Shown piece after piece: positions 1 to 8,098 of a stretch of 64,000 nucleotides of DNA (positions within the stretch are counted from its first letter, which is position 1; each line of letters opens with the position of its first letter). A program made the translations under genes and the position numbers. The stretch spans positions 1 through 64,000 of the forward strand of contig NZ_JAAIJY010000016.1 in NCBI RefSeq assembly GCF_011752065.1, given 5' to 3'. The notes under the pieces were generated by a model. The model was not told the origin of the DNA, searched no databases, and saw only the letters and a list, made by a program, of their open reading frames with translations. The stretch comes from Actinomyces sp. ZJ308. GTDB taxonomy: Bacteria; Actinomycetota; Actinomycetes; Actinomycetales; Actinomycetaceae.

Positions 1-102
1 ATCCGCGCCTTCATCAACGGCTGGAACCAACGCTGCCACCCATTGGCCTGGACCAAGACCCCCGACGAGATCCTCACCAAATGCCAACCAAAAACAAACT
101 AA
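1..102 (+). CDS. IS630-type transposase, C-terminal fragment (runs off window start)
   Basis: Frame 1 is open from the first base and ends at TAA 100-102, giving 33 residues that include FINGWNQRCHPLAWTKTPDE. That stretch resembles the extreme C-terminus of IS630-family DDE transposases (the Asn-Gly-Trp-Asn and Trp-Thr-Lys-Thr motifs). The rest of the element lies outside the window, so its completeness cannot be judged. The next gene starts only 25 bases later. IS630 elements insert at TA dinucleotides, and one is present at 116-117, a possible element boundary. The family assignment comes from recalled motifs only. Confidence 0.65.
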   Translation: MRAFINGWNQRCHPLAWTKTPDEILTKCQPKTN

Positions 103-127
103 CGACACGCGACACTAGACTGGTTGG

Positions 128-1258
128 GTGCCAGCCCCAGACCTCCCGCGACGCCGCTCGCCGCTCGCGCGCGCCATCACGGGACTGACCGTGTTCATCG
201 TGGGGATGGGTACCGTCGTCGGATTCGCCCCGGATCCTTACGGGCGCGCCCAGATGACGGTGCTGCTCATCATGGCCGGCCTCGTGGCCGCCTCCCTGTG
301 GCTGCGGCGGCGGGACCGTCGTGTCTACGAGTGGCGCCTGGCGCAGGCGACGGCCGCGCGCGCCGTCGCCGAGGACCGCCTCGTCATCGCCCGTGAGCTT
401 CACGACGCCGTCTCCGGCAACCTCGGCGCCATCACCGTGCGCTGCGCCGTGGCTCAGCGCCTCGAGACCACCCCCGAGGGCCTGCGCAGTGCCCTCAGCG
501 ACGTCGAGACCGCCTCCCGTCAAGCCACCGACGGGCTGCGGCGCATGCTCGCCGTCCTGCGCGACGAGAGCACGCCCCCGACGCCCGGAGCCGTGGCAGA
601 GGTTGCGGCGGTCTCGGCAGCTGCGACGGCCGCTGTGGCCGGCGCGGACTCAGCGGGCGCAGCGGACGCGCCGGGCGGTTCGGGATCCCGGCCGGGTGAG
701 CGGCGTGCCGAGGTGATCGCCGCCGACCTCACCGAGGTCGTCGACCGGGCTCGACGTGCCGGCGTCACGGTCGAGATCGATGCCGACGCCGGCGCAGGTG
801 CGGGGGCGGACACCGATCCGAGCTCGGCGGTCCTTAGCCGTCTCCCCGCCCCAGCAGCCCGGGCCGCCGTCCGGGTCGTGGCCGAGGCGCTGGCCAACAC
901 GGCCCGCCACGCCGGCCCAACGTGTGCCCGCGTGACCCTCCGTCAGGGGGCGGGACTGCTGCGCATCGCCGTCGTCGACGACGGTCCGGTCGCCGACTGG
1001 AAACCCCAGCCCGGGGCCGGTCAGGGGCTGCGCGGGCTCCACGAGCGCCTGACCGCACTCGGCGGGACGCTGGCCGCCGGCCCCCGCACCGACGCCCCCG
1101 GCTTCGCCGTCGAGGCGTCGCTGCCTGATCTCGCGGTCAATGGCGGTCAGACCGTCGGGAGCGTCGGGCTGCCCGATCGGGGGCGGGTCGGGCCGGGGCG
1201 CCCGATTAAGGAGCCGCCGGGCTCCAGGTCCGTGTACGAGGAGAGATCCCATGACTGA
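128..1258 (+). CDS. NarL-type sensor histidine kinase, probably N-terminally truncated
   Basis: A two-component sensor kinase of 376 residues. Two membrane segments (about 15-35 and 43-59) precede a HisKA_3 dimerisation domain with the phospho-acceptor His92 in ARELHDAVSGNLG. A HATPase_c domain follows, with an EALANTARHA N-box and a GQGLRGLHER G-box. The gene overlaps the response regulator by 8 bases, so the two are translationally coupled. Odd features: there are only two membrane segments where relatives often have four or more, the GTG start has no visible ribosome binding site, an in-frame stop lies at 116-118, and a transposase ends 25 bases upstream. I infer that an IS insertion removed the original 5' end. 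The signal is unknown. The kinase fold is certain; whether the start is functional is not. Confidence 0.85.
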   Translation: MPAPDLPRRRSPLARAITGLTVFIVGMGTVVGFAPDPYGRAQMTVLLIMAGLVAASLWLRRRDRRVYEWRLAQATAARAVAEDRLVIARELHDAVSGNLGAITVRCAVAQRLETTPEGLRSALSDVETASRQATDGLRRMLAVLRDESTPPTPGAVAEVAAVSAAATAAVAGADSAGAADAPGGSGSRPGERRAEVIAADLTEVVDRARRAGVTVEIDADAGAGAGADTDPSSAVLSRLPAPAARAAVRVVAEALANTARHAGPTCARVTLRQGAGLLRIAVVDDGPVADWKPQPGAGQGLRGLHERLTALGGTLAAGPRTDAPGFAVEASLPDLAVNGGQTVGSVGLPDRGRVGPGRPIKEPPGSRSVYEERSHD

Positions 1259-1949
1259 CCTCGTCCCCGGATCGACTGCCGTCCCCATCCGGGTCCTCAT
1301 CGCCGAGGACCAGGCCCTCCTGCGCTCCACGCTGGCCGCCCTGCTTGAGGCCGAGCCCGGCATGAGCGTCGTCGGCCTGGCCGAGGACGGGGCGCGCGCT
1401 CTCGCCCTGGCCGGCGAGTTGCGCCCCGACGTCGTCCTCATGGACATCCAGATGCCCGGCCTGACCGGGATTGAGGCCACCACCCGGATCTGCGCCGACC
1501 CGGCGCTGAAGGCCACGCGCGTTCTCATCCTGACCATGTTCGAGATCGACGACTACGTCCTGGGCGCCCTGCGCGCCGGCGCCTGCGGCTTCCTGCTCAA
1601 GGACACCGACCCGCAGTCCCTCGTCGACGCGGTGCGCACCGTGCACGAGGGCCAGTCGCTGCTCAGCCCCCAGGTCCTGGCGCGCCTCGTGGCTCGCATG
1701 CCGCGTACGGCGGCCGGGGCCTCCGGCAGCGCCCGGGCCGAAGACGTCGAGGCTCTCACGCCCCGCCAGCGCGAGGTGCTCCTGCTCATCGCCCAGGGCC
1801 TGTCCAACAGCGAGATCGAGGCCGAGCTCGGCATCACGAGGGCCACCTGCCGCAGCCACATCACCGCGCTCCTGGCCCGCCTGGGTGCCCGAGACCGCGC
1901 CCAGCTCGTCATCGCCGCCTACGAGGCGGGACTCGTCAGCCCTCGCTGA
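1251..1949 (+). CDS. NarL/FixJ-family response regulator
   Basis: A DNA-binding response regulator of 232 residues, partner of the preceding kinase. The receiver domain covers about 12-130, with acidic residues E19/D20, phospho-acceptor Asp65 in VVLMDIQMPG, and the conserved Thr and Lys further on (LILTMFE, LLKDTD). The LuxR-type helix-turn-helix covers about 168-225, beginning LTPRQREVLLLIAQGLSN. The ATG at 1251 is chosen because it has a GAGGAGAG ribosome binding site at about 1238-1245 and overlaps the kinase stop as ATGACTGA; an upstream in-frame extension would lie inside the kinase gene. The targets are not evident. Transcription probably ends in the hairpin at 2013-2072. Confidence 0.93.
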   Translation: MTDLVPGSTAVPIRVLIAEDQALLRSTLAALLEAEPGMSVVGLAEDGARALALAGELRPDVVLMDIQMPGLTGIEATTRICADPALKATRVLILTMFEIDDYVLGALRAGACGFLLKDTDPQSLVDAVRTVHEGQSLLSPQVLARLVARMPRTAAGASGSARAEDVEALTPRQREVLLLIAQGLSNSEIEAELGITRATCRSHITALLARLGARDRAQLVIAAYEAGLVSPR

Positions 1950-2012
1950 AGCCGCCGACCGGTACCGTGGACGCGTCTCCCGACCCTCCGCACCCCGCAG
2001 CATGCCTTGCGG

Positions 2013-2072
2013 TCGTAGGGTAGGGCGCGCGGTCGTACCCTCTACCCCTCGAACGCGCGACCTACCCTACGA
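2013..2072. repeat. Family A 60-bp palindromic repeat, copy 1
   Basis: A 60-bp inverted repeat beginning TCGTAGGGTAGG and ending CCTACCCTACGA. The 23-bp arms pair at 21 of 23 positions around a 14-base pyrimidine-rich loop. It lies between two convergent genes. Three other copies occur at 14052-14111, 62608-62667 and 63828-63887. The position suggests a bidirectional terminator or a REP/MITE-like element. Confidence 0.85.
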
Positions 2073-2176
2073 ACTCAAGCATGAGAGCGCCGCGTCCTCG
2101 GGGCGACGCCGGCACATCGCCTCCGAGGACCCGGCCGCCCCAGGAGTACCCGCCGGGAGAGCCCGGCCGGTCGATC

Positions 2177-3361
2177 TCACCCCCGCTCTTTGAAGACCAG
2201 CCGGCGCTGCGCCACATAGCTGGCCACGTAGATGGCCCCGTCGCCCAGGATCTTCGCGATCCCCAGCGGGATCCCAATCGTGGTGAGCGCCTCGAGCATG
2301 AGGTAGCTGGCCGCCAGCAGGCTCACCGCCAGCACCACGTAGCGCACCGCCGTGCGCACCACGGTGCCGCGGCGGGCCCGGAAGACCCGGCGGTTCATGA
2401 AGAAGTTCGCGGTCCCGGAGATCAGCCGGGCCCCCACGACCGCCGCAAGCAGGTTGCCGGTCATCGCGAAGATCACCATGACGCCCAGCCAGTCGATCCC
2501 GAAGCTCGCCAGCGACGCCCCCATGAACCGCAGCAGCGGGGCGTAGATCCGCGCCGAGTCCTGCAACGGCCTGAAGTGCGAGGAGGTGTTGCCCGGCTCG
2601 TAGACCGTGGCGATCTCCACCTGCTCCACCACCAGCCCCAGCTCGTGGGCGCGCAGCAGGGCGGAGAGCTCGTACTCGTAACGGTCGCCGGGCACGCTCT
2701 GCAACCAGGTCAGGTGCCCGGCTGGGTAGCCGCGCAGCCCCGTCTGGGTGTCGCCCAGCCTCCAGCCGGTCGCGCCGCGGAACAGCAGCGCGGTCACGTC
2801 GTTGCCGATCCGGCTGCGCAGCGGCACCGGCCCGGTGAACCGGCGCACCCCCAGGGTCATGTGCCCGGTCTCGCGCACTCTCGCGGCCACGGCCTCAATG
2901 TCCGACGGCGTGTGCTGCCCGTCGGCGTCGGCGCACACCACGTCAGCCTCCGGCCAGGTGGCGGCCGCATGAGCCAGACCCGTGCGCAGCGCCTGCCCCT
3001 TGCCCCGGTTGACCGGGTAGCTGACCACCTGGGCGCCGCGGGCGCGCGCGGCGGAGAAGAAGGGCGCGTACTGCGGCCCCGAGCCGTCGTCGACGACGAG
3101 CACCGCACAGTCCGAGCGAGCCCCGCGCAACCGGGCCACGAGCTCGGCCAGACGCTCGTCGGGCTTGTAGGCCGGGATGAGGACCATCAGCGTCACCGCC
3201 GTCCGGGGCCGGGGCGCGCTACCTGTGCGCGGCGCCGCCTGGCTGCCGGTTGCCTGCTTGACGGCGGTCCGGTTGCCGGCGGTCCGGTTCGCCGGGGCGA
3301 TGACCCGGGGCAGGATGCGCGGTGCCCGGTGAATGCTCGTTCGGGTGTCGGTGCCGTTCAT
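2177..3361 (-). CDS. GT2 glycosyltransferase fused to a GtrA-like membrane domain
   Basis: A 394-residue protein. The first 55 residues are basic and of low complexity. A GT-A type family 2 glycosyltransferase domain covers about 56-260, with the nucleotide-binding VVDDGSG (89-95) and the metal-binding DADGQH (145-150). A C-terminal GtrA-like domain follows (about 265-390) with four membrane segments and a final arginine/lysine-rich tail. This arrangement is typical of enzymes that put sugar on a polyprenyl-phosphate carrier or move the lipid-linked sugar for wall glycopolymer decoration; the sugar and acceptor are unknown. It starts 1 base downstream of the NAGPA-type gene, so the two are probably co-transcribed. 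The ATG at 3361 is the only good start before the conserved domain. Confidence 0.88.
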   Translation of the reverse strand: MNGTDTRTSIHRAPRILPRVIAPANRTAGNRTAVKQATGSQAAPRTGSAPRPRTAVTLMVLIPAYKPDERLAELVARLRGARSDCAVLVVDDGSGPQYAPFFSAARARGAQVVSYPVNRGKGQALRTGLAHAAATWPEADVVCADADGQHTPSDIEAVAARVRETGHMTLGVRRFTGPVPLRSRIGNDVTALLFRGATGWRLGDTQTGLRGYPAGHLTWLQSVPGDRYEYELSALLRAHELGLVVEQVEIATVYEPGNTSSHFRPLQDSARIYAPLLRFMGASLASFGIDWLGVMVIFAMTGNLLAAVVGARLISGTANFFMNRRVFRARRGTVVRTAVRYVVLAVSLLAASYLMLEALTTIGIPLGIAKILGDGAIYVASYVAQRRLVFKERG

Positions 3362-3362
3362 C

Positions 3363-4397
3363 TCAGGATCCGTTCGCGATGTAGAGGATGTCGGAGGTGT
3401 CGCGCTCGCCCCCGTTGGAGGGCTGGTTGATGATCGAGCCGTTGAAGTACATGGCCGAGGAGCCGCCGCCGTCGATGTTGTAGGCGCAGGCGCACCCCAG
3501 GTCGGCCATGATCTGGGCGAGCTCGGTCATGGTCACGCCGCGCGAGTAGCCCTCGCTGCGGCCGTCGACGACGACGAGCTTCAGGTGGTTCGTCTCTACC
3601 CATCCCACGGCGGTGCGCGGCTGCTTGCCCTGGATGGAGTGGTTGCCGACGTTCGTGTCGACCTCGACCTGGTCGATGCCCGAGAGCACCTGGCCGCCGT
3701 TGACCAGCGCCGGCCCGAAGGACAGCGTGTTCCACACGCCCGCGTCCAGGAGCGTCTGCGCGTTGGTGGTGGTCTCGTCGTAGACCTCCACGCGCCCGTC
3801 GGTGTAGAAGGCCATGCCGTCGCGCTTGCCGCTGTCGCGGTAGACGACGCCGTTGCGGATGAGGATGCCGTCGCTGCGGAAGCCGTAGTAGTCGCCGTTG
3901 ATGGCCAGGATCGCGTCGTGCTCGGAGGCGATCACGGTGGGCTTGGCGGTGATGTTGGTGCCGAAGGAGTTGTTGGCGAAGGCGCTGCGCAGGTCGGTGG
4001 CGTTGGTGAGCTTGACGTCGGCCACGTAGTAGGTGACCGTGTCGCTGCCCGAGCCGGTGGAGACCTGCTGGATCTCGATGCTCGTGTTGGACGAGGAGTA
4101 GGAGTTCTCCCCGACCGTCACGTTGGTGGCCGGGGCGGCCGAGGAGCCGGCGACGGCGCTCTGGGCCTTGGCCTCCAGGGCGGTGACGTCATCGACCTCG
4201 ACGTGGTCGATGACGAAGCGGTTGAGCGCCCAGGCGCTGGTGCCGGTGGCGGCCAGACCCAGGACTGCGGCGCCGCCCAGGAGGAAACGACGGCGCGGGT
4301 GCTTGCGGGACGTCGCCGAACGACGGTTCCGGCCGGACTGGGAGTCCTGGTCCGCCTGGGGCGGCTCGGCCGGGCTGAGGGTGTCGGAGCTGTGCAT
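3363..4397 (-). CDS. Phosphodiester glycosidase (NAGPA) family secreted protein
   Basis: A 344-residue protein. A basic N-terminus with three arginines at 35-37 leads into one hydrophobic segment (about 38-58) resembling a Tat signal or membrane anchor, so the rest is probably extracytoplasmic. Residues about 110-344 carry the NAGPA/phosphodiester-glycosidase domain: the AINGDYYG motif, TAVGWVETN, VVVDGRS, and the C-terminal signature YNIDGGGSSAMY. Family members cleave or remodel glycan phosphodiesters, and in actinobacteria and firmicutes they are often annotated as exopolysaccharide biosynthesis proteins. It precedes the GT2-GtrA gene in one transcription unit, which supports a role in cell-surface glycopolymer metabolism. 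The substrate is unknown. Confidence 0.85.
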   Translation of the reverse strand: MHSSDTLSPAEPPQADQDSQSGRNRRSATSRKHPRRRFLLGGAAVLGLAATGTSAWALNRFVIDHVEVDDVTALEAKAQSAVAGSSAAPATNVTVGENSYSSSNTSIEIQQVSTGSGSDTVTYYVADVKLTNATDLRSAFANNSFGTNITAKPTVIASEHDAILAINGDYYGFRSDGILIRNGVVYRDSGKRDGMAFYTDGRVEVYDETTTNAQTLLDAGVWNTLSFGPALVNGGQVLSGIDQVEVDTNVGNHSIQGKQPRTAVGWVETNHLKLVVVDGRSEGYSRGVTMTELAQIMADLGCACAYNIDGGGSSAMYFNGSIINQPSNGGERDTSDILYIANGS

Positions 4398-4719
4398 GGC
4401 TCAACCGTGTCGAGGCCATGTGTGCCAGGCGTAGGTTGTCCTTGTGGGTCTCCTGTGAAGCTGTGCGGCTCGGGCCGATCCGTCATTGAAGGCCTCCCAG
4501 CCATGTCAACCTGTCCGTCGTCGCACCGGCTGGTCCGAGAGCCGGCGGCACGACGCAGGAAAATGACAGTGCGTCAGGTGTCAATACTTCCAGGGGGTGA
4601 GATCTGCGCGCCGAAGTAGTCCTCGAAGTGCTCTGATGTGGCGCGACCTGGGCCTAGGGTGGAGGGTGGGTGCGAGCAGCCGGCGCCCGCGACGTGAGCC
4701 TGTGAAGGAGGGGACCGCC
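4398..4719. other. Divergent intergenic region, no gene seen
   Basis: 322 bases between the divergent NAGPA-type gene and the small membrane protein gene. It probably holds promoters for both directions. I found no convincing operator, RNA gene or repeat. The only clear signal is the AAGGAGGGG ribosome binding site at about 4705-4713 for the GTG at 4720. Confidence 0.5.
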
Positions 4720-4923
4720 GTGTTTTCGGATCGGGGTCGACGTATTTTTCGGATCTTCATCGTGGTGCTCAACTGCGTGGTGGCCGTCATCTCCTTCAGG
4801 CGGGGAGACGTGGCGATCGCGGGCCTCTTCATCGCTGTTGCCGCGCTCATCCTGTATCAGCTGATCCGCTCGTCCTCCGACGGCGGTGACGACGGTGACC
4901 GCCGTCCTCCCTCGGCCTCATGA
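4720..4923 (+). CDS. Small membrane protein leading an ABC operon
   Basis: A 67-residue protein starting MFSDRGRRIFRIFIVVLNCV. Two hydrophobic segments (about 10-26 and 31-48) are joined by a short basic loop, and the tail is acidic with repeated Asp-Gly. The GTG at 4720 is preferred because AAGGAGGGG stands about 6 bases upstream; an upstream ATG at 4597 lacks such a site and would add a low-complexity arginine-rich leader. The stop overlaps the ABC ATPase start as ATGA, so the two are translationally coupled. I do not recognise a family. It may be an accessory subunit of the transporter, but that is inferred from position only. Confidence 0.7.
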   Translation: MFSDRGRRIFRIFIVVLNCVVAVISFRRGDVAIAGLFIAVAALILYQLIRSSSDGGDDGDRRPPSAS

Positions 4924-5636
4924 GCGCCGTCGACGACGCCCCGGCCCCGCTCCTTGAGGTCGAGGGCCTGTCCGCCTGGTACGAGCGCGACCGACCGGTG
5001 CTCACCGACGTGTCCTTCACCCTTGAGCCCGGCGAGGCTGTGGGGCTCGTCGGCCTCAACGGTGCCGGCAAGACCACGATGCTCACCTCCCTGTGCGACG
5101 TCCATCGCGGGGCGCGCCTCGGCGCCCTGCGCTATCGGGGGCGGGACGTGCGCCCGGGCGACGAGCGCTTCAAGGCCGCCCGCTACCTCAGCCTGGCCGA
5201 CGACGACTCCTTTCCCACCTGGAACCTGGAGGCCTTCATCGGCTTCCTGGAGCGCGCCTACCGCCAGCGCCCGGAGCGCGGCCGACTCGAGGAGCTGATC
5301 GAGGGCTTCGACTACGGCCGCTACCGAACCACCTCCTTCTCCCGGCTCTCCAGCGGCTCACGCAAGAAGGCCGGCCTCATCGCCGCCTTCTACCTGAGCA
5401 CGCCCCTGCTCCTCCTGGACGAGCCCGTCGACTTTCTCGACTTCACCGCCACCGAGTTCCTGTACCGCGCCATCAACGAGGCCGCAGCGTCCGGCCGCTC
5501 GATCCTGCTCAGCTCCCACATCGCCGAGTCCTTCACCCGCTGCACCCGGCGCCTCTACGTGCTCTCCGCCGGCCGGATGACCGGCCCCTTCGCCACCCCC
5601 GAGGACTCCGATGCCGTGGCGTCGCTGGTCGGTTAG
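4920..5636 (+). CDS. ABC transporter ATP-binding protein
   Basis: A 238-residue cytoplasmic ATPase. The Walker A motif GLNGAGKTT is at 45-53. The signature region LSSGSRKKAGLIAAF departs from the usual LSGGQ as SSGSRKK, a variant seen in exporter-type ATPases of the ABC-2 group. Walker B is LLLLDEPVDFLD and the switch histidine is in LLSSHIAES. The gene overlaps the small membrane protein upstream (ATGA) and the membrane-protein gene downstream (26 bases). I infer an exporter of unknown substrate rather than an importer, since no binding protein is in the operon. Confidence 0.9.
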   Translation: MSAVDDAPAPLLEVEGLSAWYERDRPVLTDVSFTLEPGEAVGLVGLNGAGKTTMLTSLCDVHRGARLGALRYRGRDVRPGDERFKAARYLSLADDDSFPTWNLEAFIGFLERAYRQRPERGRLEELIEGFDYGRYRTTSFSRLSSGSRKKAGLIAAFYLSTPLLLLDEPVDFLDFTATEFLYRAINEAAASGRSILLSSHIAESFTRCTRRLYVLSAGRMTGPFATPEDSDAVASLVG

Positions 5637-6762
5637 CCGGGCCGCCCTGACGGCGGTGACCGGCCAGTTCGTGGGGCGCCGGACCGCCCTGGGCGCCGTC
5701 ATCCTGTGCGCCCTGGCCGCCTGGTTCGGGGTCTCGACCGGCGTGAGTGTCGATTCCCGCGTCGCGGTCACGGGGCTCGTCCTGGCCGCCGTCGGCCAGA
5801 CGGCCACAATCACCTCGGCCTGGATCGGCTCCGGACGCTGGGACGAGCTGGCCCGCTTCCCGCTCCGGCGCGGCGAGCTCGCCCGAGCCACGTGTCTCGT
5901 GGCCGACACCGTCGTCCTGCTCGAGGTGACCGCGCCCATCACCCTGCTCGTCCTGCTGGCCGGGCGCGGTGGGGCCGGCGGGAGGCTCGACGCCGGCGCC
6001 GCGCTGCTGGCCGTCGAGATGCTCGCCGTCGGACTCGGGGCCGCGGCGCTGGGACTGACCCTGTGGGCGGGGGAGTCGAGCGGGCTGCGCGCCGCCGCCG
6101 GCGGGGCCCTCGCCGCAGGGGTGGCCGCCTGGTGGGTGGTTCCCGCGGCCTCGGCTGCTCTCTTCCTAGGTGCCGGCCTCGCCGCGATCACCTGCGCCAG
6201 TGGACTGCGGGCGCGGCGCACGCAGGTGGGCACCGTCCGGGGTGGTCGCCGCAGTCTGCTCCTGGGCGAGCTGGCGACCGTGCGCACTACGCAGGTCAAC
6301 ACCCTGGTCATGCTCGTCGTCGCGCTCGTCTTCACGTACACCATGACCGATCGCGGCCTGACGCTCCCGCTGCCCCTGGCCTTCGTCGTCGTCAACACGC
6401 CACTGAACGCCTACTTCTCCCGCTACCTCAACACGCGCGCCGTGGTGCTGGCCGCGCCCGGCTCACGGCGGGTCCTTGCGGCCTACGCCAGGGACCTCAC
6501 GCTGTTGTATATGGCGTCCAATTGTGTTGTGGGTGCACTGCTCGTCTGGCGGGGCGGCAGTCTTGCTGAGAGCGTTGCGGCCGCAGTCGCGGCCTCGCTC
6601 GCCGGAGCGACGACGGCGGTCCTCCTGGAGGTCTACCGGCCGCTGACGAGCTGGAAGTCCGAGCGCGACGTCATGCGCCACCCGCGCAAGTACCTCCCGC
6701 CGCTCGCCGCGCTGCTCGCCGTCCTGGCCGTCCGCGCCGTCTGCTCCCTCGCGGCGCAGTAA
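5611..6762 (+). CDS. ABC exporter membrane subunit (predicted)
   Basis: A 383-residue polytopic membrane protein with roughly ten hydrophobic stretches spread over its length and short charged loops between them. It overlaps the ATPase gene by 26 bases, so it is very probably the permease of that transporter. No named family motif was recognised; the layout fits ABC-2 type permeases with a soluble stretch near 195-225. The ATG at 5611 gives MPWRRWSVSRAALTA with a basic, positive-inside N-terminus. The substrate is unknown. Confidence 0.75.
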   Translation: MPWRRWSVSRAALTAVTGQFVGRRTALGAVILCALAAWFGVSTGVSVDSRVAVTGLVLAAVGQTATITSAWIGSGRWDELARFPLRRGELARATCLVADTVVLLEVTAPITLLVLLAGRGGAGGRLDAGAALLAVEMLAVGLGAAALGLTLWAGESSGLRAAAGGALAAGVAAWWVVPAASAALFLGAGLAAITCASGLRARRTQVGTVRGGRRSLLLGELATVRTTQVNTLVMLVVALVFTYTMTDRGLTLPLPLAFVVVNTPLNAYFSRYLNTRAVVLAAPGSRRVLAAYARDLTLLYMASNCVVGALLVWRGGSLAESVAAAVAASLAGATTAVLLEVYRPLTSWKSERDVMRHPRKYLPPLAALLAVLAVRAVCSLAAQ

Positions 6763-6865
6763 CGGGGCGTGTCGCTCGTGCTGCCCCCCGGGGGAAACAT
6801 CCAGATAGTCCCTGCGTTATTTGTCCTGTCTTACTAAATTGAAGTTTATCCCTTGGCAAATTAAC

Positions 6866-6884
6866 TGAGGTAACCCTAAGGTCC
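6866..6884. promoter_or_regulatory. DtxR/IdeR-like iron box
   Basis: TGAGGTAACCCTAAGGTCC matches about 13 of 19 positions of the classical DtxR/IdeR operator TTAGGTTAGCCTAACCTAA, including the AGGT and CCTAA cores. It lies about 40 bases upstream of the binding-protein start in an AT-richer stretch likely to contain the promoter. This would give iron-dependent repression of the importer. The match is by eye only. Confidence 0.5.
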
Positions 6885-6925
6885 TAGGCGATCCGCTTCC
6901 GCCTTCGCGTCACCAAAGGACTCCT

Positions 6926-8098
6926 ATGCGCCGTCGTACCCTGCTCATGGCCCTTCCGCTCACCGCCGTGCTCGCCGGCTGCGGAGTCACCTCCCGCGCC
7001 GGCAAGGGTTCCAGCAGCGGCGTGTCCGCAGGCGCCTCAGGCGGTGGCTTCGAGGTCACCGACGTCACCGGCCGCAAGGTCGCCTTCGAGACCCAGCCCA
7101 CCAACATCGTCCTGAGCGAGTCCCGGCACGTCTACTCCCTGGCCTTCCTCAACAAGGCCAACCCCATCGACAAGGTGGTCGCCTGGGGCGAGGACCTGCA
7201 GAAGGCCGCACCGGACTTCTACGACAAGGTCGTCGCCGTCGCCCCCAAGGCCGCCGAGCTGCCGACCATCGGCTCCATCGCCAAGGACAACCTCCCCATC
7301 GAGACCCTCGTCAAGTACAAGCCCGACGTCTTCGTCATGACCCTGGACGTCTACAATGCGGCCAAGGAGAAGGGCTACCTCGACAAGCTCGACGGCCAGA
7401 AGATCACCTACGTCGTCACCGACTTCCGCCGCGACCCGGTCAAGAACACCGTCCCCTCGGTCACCCTCCTGGGCGCCCTGTTCGACAGGCGCAAGGAGGC
7501 CGAGGCCTTCGTCTCGTTCTACAAGCAGCACGTCGACCCCGTCGTCGAGAAGGCGAAGTCCCTGACCACCAGACCCACCACCTTCCTGTGGCGCGGCCCG
7601 GGAGTCAACGACCCCGGCTCCACCTACTCCACCGCCAACATGGGTGCGATCGTCACCGCCACCGGCGGCACCAACATCGCCGACAGCCTCCTGTCCGGCG
7701 AGGAGGGCGTCCTCACCCCCGAGCAAGTCATCGCCTCCAACCCCCAGAACATCATCGCCACCGGCGGCGAGTGGCAGAACCAGAAGATCAAGGACACCGC
7801 CCAGACCAGCTACGTCCACCTCGGCTACAAGGCCGACGACGCCTCCGCCAAGGCCAGCCTGGAGCAGCTGAGGAATCAGCCCGGATACGACCAGATCCAG
7901 GCCTTCACCGATCGGCGCGTCTACGGCATCTACCACCAGTTCTACGACGCCCCCTACAACTTCATCGCCTACCTCACCTTCGCCAAGTGGCAGAACCCCG
8001 AGGCCTTCGCCGACATCGACCCGGAGGCCGTCTGGAAGGACTTCCACGGGCAGTACATGCCGTGGAAGGCCGAGGGCGTCTTCTTCACCTCCATCTGA
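6926..8098 (+). CDS. Iron/siderophore-type ABC substrate-binding lipoprotein
   Basis: A 390-residue extracytoplasmic binding protein. The signal peptide ends in the lipobox LAGC with the lipidated Cys19, followed by a Ser/Gly-rich linker to about residue 38. The mature part begins FEVTDVTGRKVAFETQPTNI, the usual entry of FecB/TroA-like (cluster A-2) binding proteins, and contains the IETLVKYKPDVFVM segment of that fold. It heads a three-gene ABC importer (binding protein, FecCD permease, ATPase), each gene overlapping the next. A DtxR/IdeR-like box upstream suggests iron control. The ligand is not decided by the sequence: ferric siderophore, haem or cobalamin are all possible, and iron is favoured by the operator. 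Confidence 0.9.
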   Translation: MRRRTLLMALPLTAVLAGCGVTSRAGKGSSSGVSAGASGGGFEVTDVTGRKVAFETQPTNIVLSESRHVYSLAFLNKANPIDKVVAWGEDLQKAAPDFYDKVVAVAPKAAELPTIGSIAKDNLPIETLVKYKPDVFVMTLDVYNAAKEKGYLDKLDGQKITYVVTDFRRDPVKNTVPSVTLLGALFDRRKEAEAFVSFYKQHVDPVVEKAKSLTTRPTTFLWRGPGVNDPGSTYSTANMGAIVTATGGTNIADSLLSGEEGVLTPEQVIASNPQNIIATGGEWQNQKIKDTAQTSYVHLGYKADDASAKASLEQLRNQPGYDQIQAFTDRRVYGIYHQFYDAPYNFIAYLTFAKWQNPEAFADIDPEAVWKDFHGQYMPWKAEGVFFTSI

